A stretch of DNA of 64,000 nucleotides from Acidithiobacillus acidisediminis (GCF_023277115.1 NZ_JALQCS010000001.1:1978001-2042000); one strand, 5' to 3'. Shown: positions 44,604-53,003, counted from the first letter of the stretch. Notes: generated from the sequence alone by a model not told the origin. Numbers and translations: made by a program.

Positions 44604-45496
44604 GCCGTAGCGTCCTCAAAATCAAAAAGAGATACCTGCCGACGGGTCCCCCTTCCGGCATTCCATTCGGTCAACCTGGGGTTCAGCCACAATCTCTCAA
44701 TGCGGGATCGGTCAATACCGTCCCTTACCTGTGTAGACCGGTTTGCTCGGCAAACCACATCAAAATCCACGAAGGACCAACCTTTTTCTGTTTCCAGTAA
44801 ATCCCGATATAACTCCGATGGATAACCAGAAACCGCCACATAGCCATCTGAGTGCTTCAATGTGGACAACAACTGCTCATGATCCAGAGCATCCATTTCA
44901 TGCTCGTACCCACCATCACTCCTGGTCTCCAGGACATAAGGCGGATCGCAATAGATCACTGCATATTCAGAGTCGTATCGCTGAATCACACGGACAGCAT
45001 CATCATGCTCGATCACCGTATTGCGCAGGCGATCCCGGACCTGCAACAGTTCCCCGTCAATGACGGCGGACAGTGCTCGCGCCCGGTTGTCTGCAATCCT
45101 TGCAAAGGCCCAGGACGGAGTACGCCCCGTGGATTGTCCAGAGAATGCAGATCGAGCGACATAGAAAAAACGTGCAGCCCGTTCAATTTCTGGCAGGGTT
45201 TCCGGTATTGCTTTGCGCCAGGCATAAAAGATTTCGCGGGAGTAGGGGGTATTCTGCAGGTACTGGACCAGCTCGTCGGCATGATCCCGCAGCATGCGGA
45301 AGAAGAGGATCACTTCCCGGTTGCGATCGTTGATCACTTCAACGCCGGCAGGGTGCTGGGCAAAATAGACGGCGCCACCGCCGAAAAAAGGCTCGACATA
45401 GGTCCTCTCCCTGTGTGGCTGGGGGAGCCTCGCTAGTATCTCCCCAGCCAACCGGGTTTTACCTCCAATCCATGGGAAAATTGGGTCCATGATCAT
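44597..45496 (-). CDS. dam: Dam-type DNA adenine methyltransferase
   Basis: This 299-residue enzyme of the Dam/alpha-type N6-adenine methyltransferases has motif X near the N-terminus (PFPWIGGKTRL-like PWIGGKTRLAGEI), motif I FFGGGAVYF at 37-45 and catalytic motif IV DPPY at 184-187. Phages and plasmids carry such orphan methylases to protect their DNA or to time replication. It starts within the stop of the preceding unknown gene (4-nt overlap) and overlaps the HAD phosphatase gene. The target is probably GATC by analogy, not shown by the sequence. Confidence 0.9.
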   Translation of the reverse strand: MIMDPIFPWIGGKTRLAGEILARLPQPHRERTYVEPFFGGGAVYFAQHPAGVEVINDRNREVILFFRMLRDHADELVQYLQNTPYSREIFYAWRKAIPETLPEIERAARFFYVARSAFSGQSTGRTPSWAFARIADNRARALSAVIDGELLQVRDRLRNTVIEHDDAVRVIQRYDSEYAVIYCDPPYVLETRSDGGYEHEMDALDHEQLLSTLKHSDGYVAVSGYPSELYRDLLETEKGWSFVDFDVVCRANRSTQVRDGIDRSRIERLWLNPRLTEWNAGRGTRRQVSLFDFEDATAC

Positions 45497-46599
45497 GCCC
45501 CGCAGGCCATCGCATAGTGTTCGATTTCCTGTTCCGCGATCTCGTCCGAGACATAACGCTTGCAGGCGCTTAGGAGCTGCAAAATTTGCACAGAATCGGT
45601 CTTTCTGGGACGCAGGATCTGCTTGCGGATGTCGCTGAGCGGTCGATGTCCCATGAGGTCGCTCAGGATTTGTGCTTGCTCTTCCAGTCCAGGATCTTTG
45701 AGCACGCGCAACAAGGCATGAATGGCACGGAACTCATGGGCCTCGATCAGTGCGGGGATCAGGTCTCTGGCGGACATTTCCTTCTCACCAATCTGGAACA
45801 GGTAATCCAGAAACGACTGCTCCTGATCCGTAAACACTGGACGATCCACTTCATAGTCATCGTAATAGGCAAGATCCATCAAGTCTGCTGAGGACAGGTG
45901 CTGAGAGCGATCCTGATCCTCGCCTTCCTCTTCCAGGAGGGAAAGGCGAATTTCTGAGCGCATGCCATACAGTCGTGCTGTCAATTCCCGTATTTTGTTT
46001 TCCGCAGCGACTCTTTCCTTTCCTGTCTTGTGTTTCAGGAGACTCTTTTGCTGGCGGATGTAGGTCTCCAGCAAAAATCCTGACGGAGCGGAATCATTGC
46101 TGCCACGGTCTTCCTCTGCAGTGCATCGCTTGTGGTAAACAAAGTGCTCCATGGCTTCTCGCGACAAAAACCGGGTGTTGGCCGCAACAAATGCCAGAAT
46201 GGATGGATTGGGAATAACCGGTCCACCATTTTGCCCAGAGAAATTGTGGGTTTCGGTCAGGTGCTCAAGGGCTTTCGATGCCACAGACCAGGACAGGTCA
46301 TCGAGATCCCCGGAAGAGGGTATAAACCAACTGGTGGACCGAATTCGGTGTTTTACAACCACCGATCCCTTCCTGATGGCTGCGTCCAGAATCTGGTTCA
46401 TGACGTGAGTTTGGATCGGGGTCAGATCTATGGCTCGTGACCAGCGGACCAGGCGTATGGCAACCTGCGTGCTGCAGTCGTAGCCCAGATACTCGAAACG
46501 GTTGCCTTGCAGTTTTTCCAGAAAGCATCTTGGGCTCTCGAAAAAGGCTCCAAGGTCCACCAGATGACGACGCAGGTTATCGCGGATGATGTTACTCAT
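45493..46599 (-). CDS. Unrecognised 368-residue protein in the replication cassette
   Basis: No family was recognised. The N-terminal ~160 residues look globular (FEYLGYDCSTQVAIRLVRWSRAIDLTPIQTHVMNQILDAA). Residues ~180-250 are strongly charged and probably helical or coiled coil (RQQKSLLKHKTGKERVAAENKIRELTARL, then EEEGEDQD). The C-terminal ~130 residues are helical repeats (LIPALIEAHEFRAIHALLRVLKDPGLEEQAQILSDLMG). The ATG overlaps the replication P-like stop (ATGA) and the end overlaps Dam by 4 nt. Its conserved position suggests a role in replication or regulation of the element; this is inference from location only. Confidence 0.65.
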   Translation of the reverse strand: MSNIIRDNLRRHLVDLGAFFESPRCFLEKLQGNRFEYLGYDCSTQVAIRLVRWSRAIDLTPIQTHVMNQILDAAIRKGSVVVKHRIRSTSWFIPSSGDLDDLSWSVASKALEHLTETHNFSGQNGGPVIPNPSILAFVAANTRFLSREAMEHFVYHKRCTAEEDRGSNDSAPSGFLLETYIRQQKSLLKHKTGKERVAAENKIRELTARLYGMRSEIRLSLLEEEGEDQDRSQHLSSADLMDLAYYDDYEVDRPVFTDQEQSFLDYLFQIGEKEMSARDLIPALIEAHEFRAIHALLRVLKDPGLEEQAQILSDLMGHRPLSDIRKQILRPRKTDSVQILQLLSACKRYVSDEIAEQEIEHYAMACGA

Positions 46600-47201
46600 T
46601 TTGGTTCTCCCTGTGATGTTTCATAATTGCGCCCCGACACGCCTCTATCCCGTTGCGCTACCCATGCGCCGCCCAGAATTTCCTTGAGCTTGCTGCACCA
46701 TTCGTCAACGACTGCAGGGCTGGTATCACAGGCTTGTGGTGGAAATGCTTTGGGTAGGTCATGCGCAAAGGTTTTGCCGGATCGAATGGCCCGCAAGACC
46801 TGGTCGTAGTGGTAGGCAAAAAGGGACTGGCTTTTTTCTGCCGAAGTGATGATCAACGCCAATGCCGTCGCCTGGCGTACCGCCTCAATCACGGCTGCAG
46901 GTGTCGCCCGAATTTCCCTGCCATACTGAACGGCGCTGGCGTATGCCATGGCAGCACGATAGGCCATTACCCCCTGAAGTTCCTTGCCATGGTTCGCCAT
47001 CAGGCAAGCATGGCGAAATTCTGGAAGGGATGGCGGCCACGGGTCGCTACGATCGATAGCACACCACCGGAATCCCGCGGCAAGTTGTTCGCCCGTCAGG
47101 TCGGCAAGGGCTGCGGACCAAGACAAGACAGGCTCCAGCCCGTACATGCTGGTCCATTTGTGCCCGTAAATCTCAGTCATGCGAGACCAGATTTGCGCCA
47201 T
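46596..47201 (-). CDS. Phage replication P-like protein (putative helicase loader)
   Basis: About 201 residues from MAQIWSRMTEIYGHKWTSMYG. The pattern IWxRMxEIYGHKW...W..AL..LTGEQLAAGFRWC...WPPSLPEFRHAC is seen in phage and prophage replication proteins placed after O-like initiators and annotated P-like. Such proteins deliver the host helicase to the origin. An in-frame ATG at 47180 overlaps the O-like stop by 8 nt and is an equally good start. A longer frame to 47327 would overlap the initiator gene by 155 bp and is less likely. Confidence 0.65.
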   Translation of the reverse strand: MAQIWSRMTEIYGHKWTSMYGLEPVLSWSAALADLTGEQLAAGFRWCAIDRSDPWPPSLPEFRHACLMANHGKELQGVMAYRAAMAYASAVQYGREIRATPAAVIEAVRQATALALIITSAEKSQSLFAYHYDQVLRAIRSGKTFAHDLPKAFPPQACDTSPAVVDEWCSKLKEILGGAWVAQRDRGVSGRNYETSQGEPK

Positions 47202-48378
47202 GCGCTGCGGATATGTCGATGGTTCTGTCTTCTCTGGTTTGCCGCTCGACCCAGGTATTGCTTGCGTCGCGGACCTGCTCGACAAGCGAGAGCTTAGAAC
47301 GTGGAGAGTTTTGCTGACGGGTTCCATTGGCAGACTCCATGGCGGTTGTCGGTTGCGGAATTGGTAGAAGTTCGTCGGTCCATCGGTCCTGGTTCAGGTA
47401 CGTTGCCGGATTCGGGATGTATCCCCTTTGCCAGGCAGGGTCTCTGCTCAGTCGGTCGCTCAGGTCGTGCAAAATGTCATCGGCTAGAACGTCCAACCTT
47501 TTGGTTTTCCAACGCCTCATGGCTTCTGGCTTGGCCACTTTCTTCGGGTAAGCGTCCCAGAATTCGGCAAAGCGGGATGCATGCTTCCCAGCTTGCGCCA
47601 AAACCCCAGGCGGTGACTGGTCCCCCAGACGAGGTGGATGCCGAGTGTAAGATGGTGGGTCAGACTGTTTCGGAGACGGAGACGGAGACGGAGACGGAGA
47701 CGGAGACGGAGACGGAGACGGAGACGGAGACGGAGACGGAGACGGGGCAGTGCTCAAGTCTGCCGCGAGCACTGCTGAATTGTGCTGGCAGCACTGCTCG
47801 TTTGTGCTGACAGCACTGCTGTGGGCAGAAATGAGCATAACTGATTGTTCTTCCGAGCATTGCTCTTCTATGATTTCCGCACATCTCTTGTCTGCTGATG
47901 GCTCTGCCGATGTTTGCTGCGGCTGCTGCTCGATGTGCTTTTCGGCATTGCCCGTCGAAGGTGTTAGCACCGCTGTTTGATGTCCAGAGCACTGCTGGAT
48001 CATTTGTTCGGCTTTTGCTCGCCCGTATCTTTTTACGAGCGCGGCAAATCGTGCCTGCTGCGATCGATTTTCCGATCCGGCAGCCCATGGGTTGTGGTCC
48101 TGCCAGTCGTGGATGAGGTAATGGCCGGGCTCGATTTCATCCAATAGCCGAAGTTGGATCAGCGCCTCGAAAAAAATCCCAGGATCTAGAGGCCAATCGA
48201 TAGCCAACTCAATGTCGTCAGCATCCATGCCGGCGAGATCGCCATCAGGGCGATTGGCTGCGGCCCAGAGGATCAGCGCGATAAATGACAAGGGACCTTG
48301 CGGACCAAATTTCCGGTTCAGCTTTTTGGATTTTGGGTGTTGCAGAATCCCTGTGTTCAGGCGTGCGTCATTGGACAT
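47173..48378 (-). CDS. Phage replication O-like initiator with a variable Ser-Pro linker
   Basis: This 401-residue protein has an N-terminal winged-helix-like domain (MSNDARLNTGILQHPKSKKLNRKFGPQG...FIALILWAAANRPDGDL) and a C-terminal domain FAEFWDAYPKKVAKPEAMRRWKTKRLD...YIPNPATYLNQDRW, typical of phage replication proteins that bind the origin and the P-like partner. Between them is a Gln/Cys-rich region followed by a (Ser-Pro)n run encoded by a 6-bp tandem repeat (47671-47742), then the C-terminal domain. The gene starts inside the end of a small upstream frame and is followed by the P-like gene. Confidence 0.78.
   Translation of the reverse strand: MSNDARLNTGILQHPKSKKLNRKFGPQGPLSFIALILWAAANRPDGDLAGMDADDIELAIDWPLDPGIFFEALIQLRLLDEIEPGHYLIHDWQDHNPWAAGSENRSQQARFAALVKRYGRAKAEQMIQQCSGHQTAVLTPSTGNAEKHIEQQPQQTSAEPSADKRCAEIIEEQCSEEQSVMLISAHSSAVSTNEQCCQHNSAVLAADLSTAPSPSPSPSPSPSPSPSPSPSPSPSPKQSDPPSYTRHPPRLGDQSPPGVLAQAGKHASRFAEFWDAYPKKVAKPEAMRRWKTKRLDVLADDILHDLSDRLSRDPAWQRGYIPNPATYLNQDRWTDELLPIPQPTTAMESANGTRQQNSPRSKLSLVEQVRDASNTWVERQTREDRTIDISAAHGANLVSHD
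47671..47742 (-). repeat. Hexanucleotide microsatellite, 12 x CGGAGA (Ser-Pro codons)
   Basis: Twelve uninterrupted copies of CGGAGA on the plus strand (TCTCCG on the coding strand) lie inside the O-like initiator gene. Because the unit is six bases, copy-number changes keep the reading frame and only lengthen or shorten the Ser-Pro linker. Confidence 0.95.
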
Positions 48379-48665
48379 GGTTTTTCAGCCTCATCAGCCA
48401 GCAGAATAGGCGCCAGACATGACCGCGCGGCCAAAACACAGTTCGGATGCCCCCGTTTTCTGGCATAGAAGTGGGTCTCATCCGATTCTTCCCCGTGCCA
48501 ACATCCGCACCTGGGCGGCAGACACAAAGTCATCGATCGATACGTGACCATCACGCTTGAGCAATTGGGAACCCCTTCCCGCCTTTCGGTAGTAATCTGT
48601 TGGGCGGCTTCGCGCGAAGCCTGAAGGGCGAGATCCGGGCGGTGGGAAGGTGAGCGATTTTTCAT
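48357..48665 (-). CDS. Small Cys-containing hypothetical protein between CII-like and O-like genes
   Basis: This 102-residue frame (starts MKNRSPSHRPDLALQASREA) begins at an ATG overlapping the CII-like stop (TATGA) with GTGAGG upstream, and it overlaps the O-like start by 22 bp. It contains a cluster LCLPPRCGCWHGEESDETHFYARKR. Gene spacing favours a real gene, but no family was recognised and the overlap with the initiator is unusual. Confidence 0.4.
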   Translation of the reverse strand: MKNRSPSHRPDLALQASREAAQQITTERREGVPNCSSVMVTYRSMTLCLPPRCGCWHGEESDETHFYARKRGHPNCVLAARSCLAPILLADEAEKPCPMTHA

Positions 48666-48973
48666 ACCTCACCCACGGACAGGATTTTGGCCATCTCGTC
48701 GTCGACCAGGACCCGCGACATCCTTTGGCGCAGGAACTGGAGGACTTCAGAACGGATGGTGACTGCATCCTCATCAACAACCTTGAACCCGTTCAGGTAG
48801 ATCAGGGCAAGGGCATCTTTGAGCGCTTCGTTTTTGCTTTGAGAGACCCCTAGAGCTTTCGCTAATGCAAGTTGGCTGCCTGGCTCTTGCATGGACTGCA
48901 AGATGCGCCCATGCGCCTTGCGTGCCATTTCAATCGGGGACCCCGATAGTATGGTCATGGTTTTATCGCGCAT
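48662..48973 (-). CDS. CII-like phage transcription regulator
   Basis: This 103-residue protein (MRDKTMTILSGSPIEMARKAH) has the segment ARKAHGRILQSMQEPGSQLALAKALGVSQS followed by KNEALKDALALIYLNGFKVV, which resembles phage CII-type activators ('RILQ.la..G...lA.alGvseSTVSR.KN..le.fa..La.lGlkvV'). The few residues expected between SQS and KN (the TVSR part of the recognition helix) are missing. It lies directly after the Cro-like gene in the leftward transcript. The ATG at 48973 is chosen, with AGGGGG upstream; 48958 and 48928 are alternatives. Confidence 0.65.
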   Translation of the reverse strand: MRDKTMTILSGSPIEMARKAHGRILQSMQEPGSQLALAKALGVSQSKNEALKDALALIYLNGFKVVDEDAVTIRSEVLQFLRQRMSRVLVDDEMAKILSVGEV

Positions 48974-49014
48974 ATAGGAGCGCCCCCTGCCTACCATTGT
49001 CGATCCCGATGTCA

Positions 49015-49260
49015 TCACGCGGCCCCTTGGTCTGGATGTTCCTGTTTCTGCTCTGGCGGCCAGATGTCCGGACGCAAGTCCGACCTAGTCACGAGCCCGC
49101 CGGTCGCGGCCTCGATGCGGATGGCACTTAGCACGCTTGGCTGTTTCCTCCCGGTCACCCAACCGCTTACTGCTGGCTGTGTCACTCCGGCAATAAGCGC
49201 TAGGGCTTTCTGGGAGCCTGCGAAAGATAGCGCTCTCGAAATTTGGTCGTGAATGCTCAT
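49015..49260 (-). CDS. Cro/YdaS-like helix-turn-helix regulator
   Basis: This 81-residue protein (MSIHDQISRALSFAGSQKALALIAGVTQPAVSGWVTGRKQPS) has the YdaS/Cro-type HTH in which GSQKALALIAGVTQPAVSGWV forms the DNA-binding helices. It is divergent from the S24 repressor gene and first in the leftward operon, the place of cro in lambdoid phages. The ATG at 49260 lies only about 8 nt past the presumed -10 element, so the transcript would have almost no leader. Confidence 0.85.
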   Translation of the reverse strand: MSIHDQISRALSFAGSQKALALIAGVTQPAVSGWVTGRKQPSVLSAIRIEAATGGLVTRSDLRPDIWPPEQKQEHPDQGAA

Positions 49261-49345
49261 GCGTCAAAAATATAGCTTAGGTTATCGGGCAGATCAATAA
49301 CCTAGGGGTGTTGATATCTTATAACCGGAGTTATACACTGTGCCC
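49261..49345. promoter_or_regulatory. Divergent repressor/Cro control region with palindromic operators
   Basis: Leftward promoter (complement): TTGATC, 17-nt spacer, TATATT (about 49268-49296). Rightward promoter: TTGATA at 49311-49316, 15-nt spacer, TATACA at 49332-49337. Operator-like 14-bp palindromes sit inside both: ATAGCTTAGGTTAT at 49272-49285 and ATAACCGGAGTTAT at 49321-49334 (consensus ATAAC-N4-GTTAT), with a half-site ATAACCTAG at 49297-49305 between them. Both promoters end within about 8 nt of the start codons. Confidence 0.7.
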
Positions 49346-49957
49346 ATGAACTTTTCTGAGCGATTAAAGAAGGCGAGGGAGCATGCGGGGCTGTCGCAGC
49401 GCTCTTTGTCTGAGTCCGTGGGGATGTCGCAACCCGGATACCAGAAGTTAGAAAATGGGGCTTCTGGGTCAAGATTTGCTGCGCAAATTGCGTTCGCCTG
49501 CGGTGTAAGCCCAGAATGGCTGGTGACCGGGAAAGGGGGGATGCTTGACGGGGTTCTGCCTGGCCCAGACATTAGAGCTTGGTATCCAATTCTCGGTTCG
49601 GTGCCTTGCGGGGCGCCGGATCAGATTATAGAACGGGCACGGCAGGACCCTGCTGTTCAATGGGCTCCAAGTCCAAAGATGGTTTCATGCTTGGCGTTCT
49701 ATCTTCGCGTTTCTGGTAACAGCATGTCTCCAACCCTTAGCGAGGGCGATATCGTCTTGATAGATCCTGAAGCGCAGCCTAGGCATAGAGATATTGTCGT
49801 GGTTCGGAATGGTGACAATGAGGCGACCATGAAGCGATTGCTTCAAGATGGCGATGAATGGTTGCTGGTTCCAGATAATCCGCAATTCCCAACCAAAGCG
49901 TTGGGGGCGTGCGAAATTGTTGGTGTTGCAGTGCATTCATATCGGGACTTGCGATGA
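49340..49957 (+). CDS. CI/LexA-like S24 repressor of the phage-like element
   Basis: This 205-residue repressor has an N-terminal XRE HTH (FSERLKKAREHAGLSQRSLSESVGMSQPGYQKLENG) and a C-terminal S24 peptidase domain with catalytic Ser (VSGNSMSPTL, S128) and Lys (EATMKRLL, K165). The likely autocleavage bond is Cys90-Gly91 (GSVPCGAP), where family members have Ala-Gly or Cys-Gly. It should repress the replication operon until DNA damage triggers self-cleavage. GTG at 49340 has GGAG 9 nt upstream; ATG at 49346 would make a nearly leaderless transcript from the promoter at 49311-49337. Confidence 0.92.
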   Translation: MPMNFSERLKKAREHAGLSQRSLSESVGMSQPGYQKLENGASGSRFAAQIAFACGVSPEWLVTGKGGMLDGVLPGPDIRAWYPILGSVPCGAPDQIIERARQDPAVQWAPSPKMVSCLAFYLRVSGNSMSPTLSEGDIVLIDPEAQPRHRDIVVVRNGDNEATMKRLLQDGDEWLLVPDNPQFPTKALGACEIVGVAVHSYRDLR

Positions 49958-49998
49958 CTATGGCGGTTCATAAGTCCCATGCCTGAAAACTTGGGATG

Positions 49999-50026
49999 TT
50001 GACTAAACGATAACTAAAGTTATACT
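49999..50026 (+). promoter_or_regulatory. Repressor-controlled promoter of the rightward small-gene operon
   Basis: TTGACT at 49999-50004, 16-nt spacer, TATACT at 50021-50026. The 14-bp palindrome ATAACTAAAGTTAT (50010-50023) covers the spacer and the -10, and has the same ATAAC-N4-GTTAT form as the operators at 49272 and 49321. The S24 repressor therefore probably also shuts this promoter. Confidence 0.75.
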
Positions 50027-50057
50027 TCCTCCATCGCCACTCAGCATGGAGCTAGGC

Positions 50058-50273
50058 ATGAACAACCCGCAGACAACATTCAACTCACTAATCCGAGTGA
50101 TGGGTTCCCCTCTTGCCCCTCGGGAGATTCTTGACCGGACATCGCCTATCCGTGTGGCAGTTCACTACCACGATGGCGCCACCCTGACTTTTCTCTTTGA
50201 TCGGGATACCCTCGTCACGAACCTGAACGGCATGATCAGCCGCGCTGGATGGGTGCGGAAGGTGGTGTTGTGA
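50058..50273 (+). CDS. Small hypothetical protein under repressor control
   Basis: This 71-residue protein (MNNPQTTFNSLIRVMGSPLA...VAVHYHDGATLTFLFDRDTLVTNLNG) has alternating strand-like segments. The start at 50058 has GGAG 6 nt upstream; an in-frame ATG at 50046 adds four residues. Its stop overlaps the next gene (TGATG). No family was recognised; it is the first gene after the operator-bearing promoter. Confidence 0.6.
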   Translation: MNNPQTTFNSLIRVMGSPLAPREILDRTSPIRVAVHYHDGATLTFLFDRDTLVTNLNGMISRAGWVRKVVL

Positions 50274-50530
50274 TGGTGGATCATCCAGAAACCAGTTCTT
50301 TCCTGGGCATCGTGCGCCACCCGAATGGTCGGGTGTTGCCCGTTCGCGAGGCAAAACCTGTTGAAGGCGTCATGTCCTTGCATGTGCAAGGATTGCGTGT
50401 GGACTACTGGGCGTCGCCGAGGCAGCTCCAGCGGCGCGGATATACATTGCTCTGCCCAAAGGGTAGCCTTTTGGATTGCTGGGGTGCCTGCCTGGCTCAC
50501 GCCCCGGATGCGCGTTGCTGGATCGGGTGA
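50273..50530 (+). CDS. Small hypothetical protein, second gene of the repressed operon
   Basis: This 85-residue protein (MVDHPETSSFLGIVRHPNGR...VEGVMSLHVQGLRVDYWASP) is coupled to the preceding gene by a TGATG overlap. It contains LLCPKGSLLDCWGACL, with three Cys that could form a small metal site. No family was recognised. Confidence 0.55.
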   Translation: MVDHPETSSFLGIVRHPNGRVLPVREAKPVEGVMSLHVQGLRVDYWASPRQLQRRGYTLLCPKGSLLDCWGACLAHAPDARCWIG

Positions 50531-50535
50531 GCAAT

Positions 50536-50723
50536 ATGGATAGCTTGATTCGAGAAGAAGGGCTGTTGGAGTGGTTGGGATACTCTAGGCGATCCGATGC
50601 CATGAAGTGGTTGGATGAGCATGGTGTACCCTACTGGTATGGGCGGGGAGGGCGGATCTGCACTACGCAAGCCGCCATCGATACGGTCATGACGGCTATT
50701 GCTACGCACGAGGCCAAGTCCAG
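50536..50723 (+). pseudogene. DUF4224-like protein cut by IS21 copy 2
   Basis: ATG at 50536 opens MDSLIREEGLLEWLGYSRRS and continues WLDEHGVPYWYGRGGRICTTQAAIDTVM, the pattern of DUF4224 proteins (a small domain usually found just upstream of a tyrosine integrase). After ~62 residues the frame enters the IS21 right end at 50724. The integrase expected downstream is not present in the window. Confidence 0.65.
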
Positions 50724-50776
50724 TGTCAATCAGCGTCGAAATTTGAACAGGTGTCAGCGTCCAATTTTGAACAGTT

Positions 50777-51508
50777 TCAGAGGGGGAGAGAGCGGCGCTG
50801 TTTGTAGCGGTAGGAGTCGTTCCCTGTCTCGATGATGTCGCAGTGGTGGGTGAGGCGATCGAGCATGGCGGTGGTCATCTTGGCGTCGCCGAAGACCTGG
50901 ACCCATTCCCCGAAGGAGAGGTTCGTGGTGACGATCAGCGCGGTGTGCTCGTAGAGCTTGCTGATCAGGTGAAAGAGCAAGGCGCCACCGGACTCGGAGA
51001 AGGGTAAGTAGCCCAGCTCATCGAGGACGACGAGGTTCATGTTCAGCAGGGTTTTGACCAGGCGGCCACTCTGGCCACGGGTCTTTTCCTGCTCCAATTG
51101 ATTGACCAGATCGACGACGTTGAACCAGCGCACACGATGGCCCTGGTAGATGGCAGCGTGTCCGAGAGCCAGTGCGAGATGGGTTTTCCCGGTCCCAGTA
51201 CCACCGACGAAGATGATGTTGTGGGCGGCGCCCAGATTGTGGCCCTCGGCAAGTCGTTGTAGCGCCTTCTGGTCCACGGGACTCTCGGTAAAGTCGAAGT
51301 CTTCCAGGCCGCGCTGGGCGGGGAAACGTGCGGTACGCATCTGGTAGAGGAGGCTACGATTGCTGCGTTCCTGGCTTTCCGCGGCGAGGAGTTGCCCCAA
51401 CCACGTCTCGGGATCCTGAGGTAGGCGCTGGTCCATCCAATCCTCCACCGCCAGGGCCATGCCATAGAGATGCAGAGCACGCAGGGATTGCAGCAGCTCA
51501 GTGGACAT
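50777..51508 (-). CDS. istB: IS21-family helper ATPase IstB (copy 2)
   Basis: Encodes the same protein as the gene at 12974-13705, with Walker [10 protein letters not shown] and Walker [12 protein letters not shown]. It overlaps the 3' end of the copy 2 istA. Confidence 0.93.
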   Translation of the reverse strand: MSTELLQSLRALHLYGMALAVEDWMDQRLPQDPETWLGQLLAAESQERSNRSLLYQMRTARFPAQRGLEDFDFTESPVDQKALQRLAEGHNLGAAHNIIFVGGTGTGKTHLALALGHAAIYQGHRVRWFNVVDLVNQLEQEKTRGQSGRLVKTLLNMNLVVLDELGYLPFSESGGALLFHLISKLYEHTALIVTTNLSFGEWVQVFGDAKMTTAMLDRLTHHCDIIETGNDSYRYKQRRSLPL

Positions 51509-53003
51509 AGGCATTCCCCCGCAGCAAGTCGTAGCGGGCACAGTCCGCACGGGGCTCATCCTGCAAACGCAGAGCCTCCGGCGTACACACCGGGGCCGGG
51601 GGCAGCGGATTCGCCAAACGATGCATAAGGTTCAGTACCACCGCGGCATTCACGGCACCCTGCTCCAGGGCCATGGCGCAGGCGGTTTCCAGATTGTCGA
51701 TGCCGTATTCCCGTGCCATCAGGAGTACGGTGACGAACTCCCGATCCCCCAAGGGCTTGCTTTGCAGCCGTTGACGCACTGAGGTGATGGCGCGAGGCAG
51801 CTCCTGGAAGGGGCGCCCGTTGCGCAGGGCACCGGGCTTGCGCTCCAGGACATCCAGGTAGTGGATGACATCCGTGAAGACCTGGCCGCGCCCCATATGC
51901 CGCCGATGGCTGGCCACCGCCTGGCCTTCGTGCAGGACCAGGATACGGTCCACATAGCGGCGTACCTGCAGGTACTGGCCCGCGTATTGGGCCGGCACGC
52001 TGTACTGGTTCCGATCCACCGTCACCAGGCAGGTCTTGGACACCCGCGCCCGCACCTCGACGTATCCATCGAAGGTTGCCCGAAAGGCGCGCAGGGAGGA
52101 CTGCTCCTCCTGGAAGACTTCCCAGATGCTGCGGTCCTTCTGCTCGGGGTGAGCCTCGCTCTGCGCGCGTTCCACGCACTGTTGCCAGAGCCAGGCATTG
52201 AGCTGGTCGATGTCATCGAAGCGCGGCGTGGGGGTGAAGAACCACTTGCGCAGCGTATCCACCTGGTTCTCGACCTGCCCCTTCTCCCAGCCGGCCGCCA
52301 CCGTGCAGGCGGTGGGGTCGATGAGATAGTGGTTCATCATCGCCAGGAACCGGGGATTGAACTCCCGATCTTGTCCCTCAACGAGCTTGCGGTAGACCAT
52401 GTCGACAATGGTCTTGGGGTTGTCGTAAATCCCCCGCTCGGGCACCCCGCCAAAGGCGGCAAAGGCCTCCTGGTGGGCGGCAAAGACCATTTCCTGGGTC
52501 TCCCTGGGATAGGCCCGAACGAAAGACATCCGGCTATGGGTGAGCCGAAATTGCGCCACCTTCACGGTGTGCGTCACGCCGCCCAAAACGACCGTCTCGG
52601 TGCTCCAGTCGAACTGATAGGCCTCGCCAGGGCGAAAGACTAGAGGGATATAGGCCTTCTGCACGCCCGGATGCTCAACGACCTTCCAGTGCTTCACCCA
52701 GCGCTGGACGCTATCGTAGGCCCCGGTATAGCCCTCCTTGCGCAGATCCTCAAAGAGTCGGCGCGCCGTCCGACGCTGCTTGCGGGGCAGATGCGATTCG
52801 GTCTCCACCCACTTCTGCAGAATGGCCTCATGAGGCCCGAGTTGGGGCTTCGCCGAGGACCGGCGGGTGTACTTGGGGACATCTCCATCGTGGTGCAGGT
52901 ACTTGTAGACCGTGTTCCGCGACAAGCGAAACTGCCGGGCTATCTCGCTGATGGACTTCTTCTTAACGTGGTACAGCAGGCGAATCTTGGCAATCGTTTC
53001 CAT
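51498..53003 (-). CDS. istA: IS21-family transposase IstA (copy 2)
   Basis: Encodes the same protein as the gene at 11479-12984, with [23 protein letters not shown] and the D-D-E core. Identity of the two proteins over their full length points to a recent duplication or ongoing gene conversion. Confidence 0.93.
   Translation of the reverse strand: METIAKIRLLYHVKKKSISEIARQFRLSRNTVYKYLHHDGDVPKYTRRSSAKPQLGPHEAILQKWVETESHLPRKQRRTARRLFEDLRKEGYTGAYDSVQRWVKHWKVVEHPGVQKAYIPLVFRPGEAYQFDWSTETVVLGGVTHTVKVAQFRLTHSRMSFVRAYPRETQEMVFAAHQEAFAAFGGVPERGIYDNPKTIVDMVYRKLVEGQDREFNPRFLAMMNHYLIDPTACTVAAGWEKGQVENQVDTLRKWFFTPTPRFDDIDQLNAWLWQQCVERAQSEAHPEQKDRSIWEVFQEEQSSLRAFRATFDGYVEVRARVSKTCLVTVDRNQYSVPAQYAGQYLQVRRYVDRILVLHEGQAVASHRRHMGRGQVFTDVIHYLDVLERKPGALRNGRPFQELPRAITSVRQRLQSKPLGDREFVTVLLMAREYGIDNLETACAMALEQGAVNAAVVLNLMHRLANPLPPAPVCTPEALRLQDEPRADCARYDLLRGNAYVH

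Noticed and set aside
47641-47745. Possible CRISPR array because of tandem repeats
   Set aside because: The repeat unit is only 6 bp with no spacers and lies in frame inside a protein gene; it is a microsatellite.
13758-50724. TCCAG at both inner IS21 junctions as a simple target-site duplication of a composite transposon
   Set aside because: A composite transposon would be flanked by duplications on its outer side; the outer flanks (AAGC and TCCCC) do not match, and the orientation of the copies does not fit a single insertion event. A 5-bp chance match remains possible.
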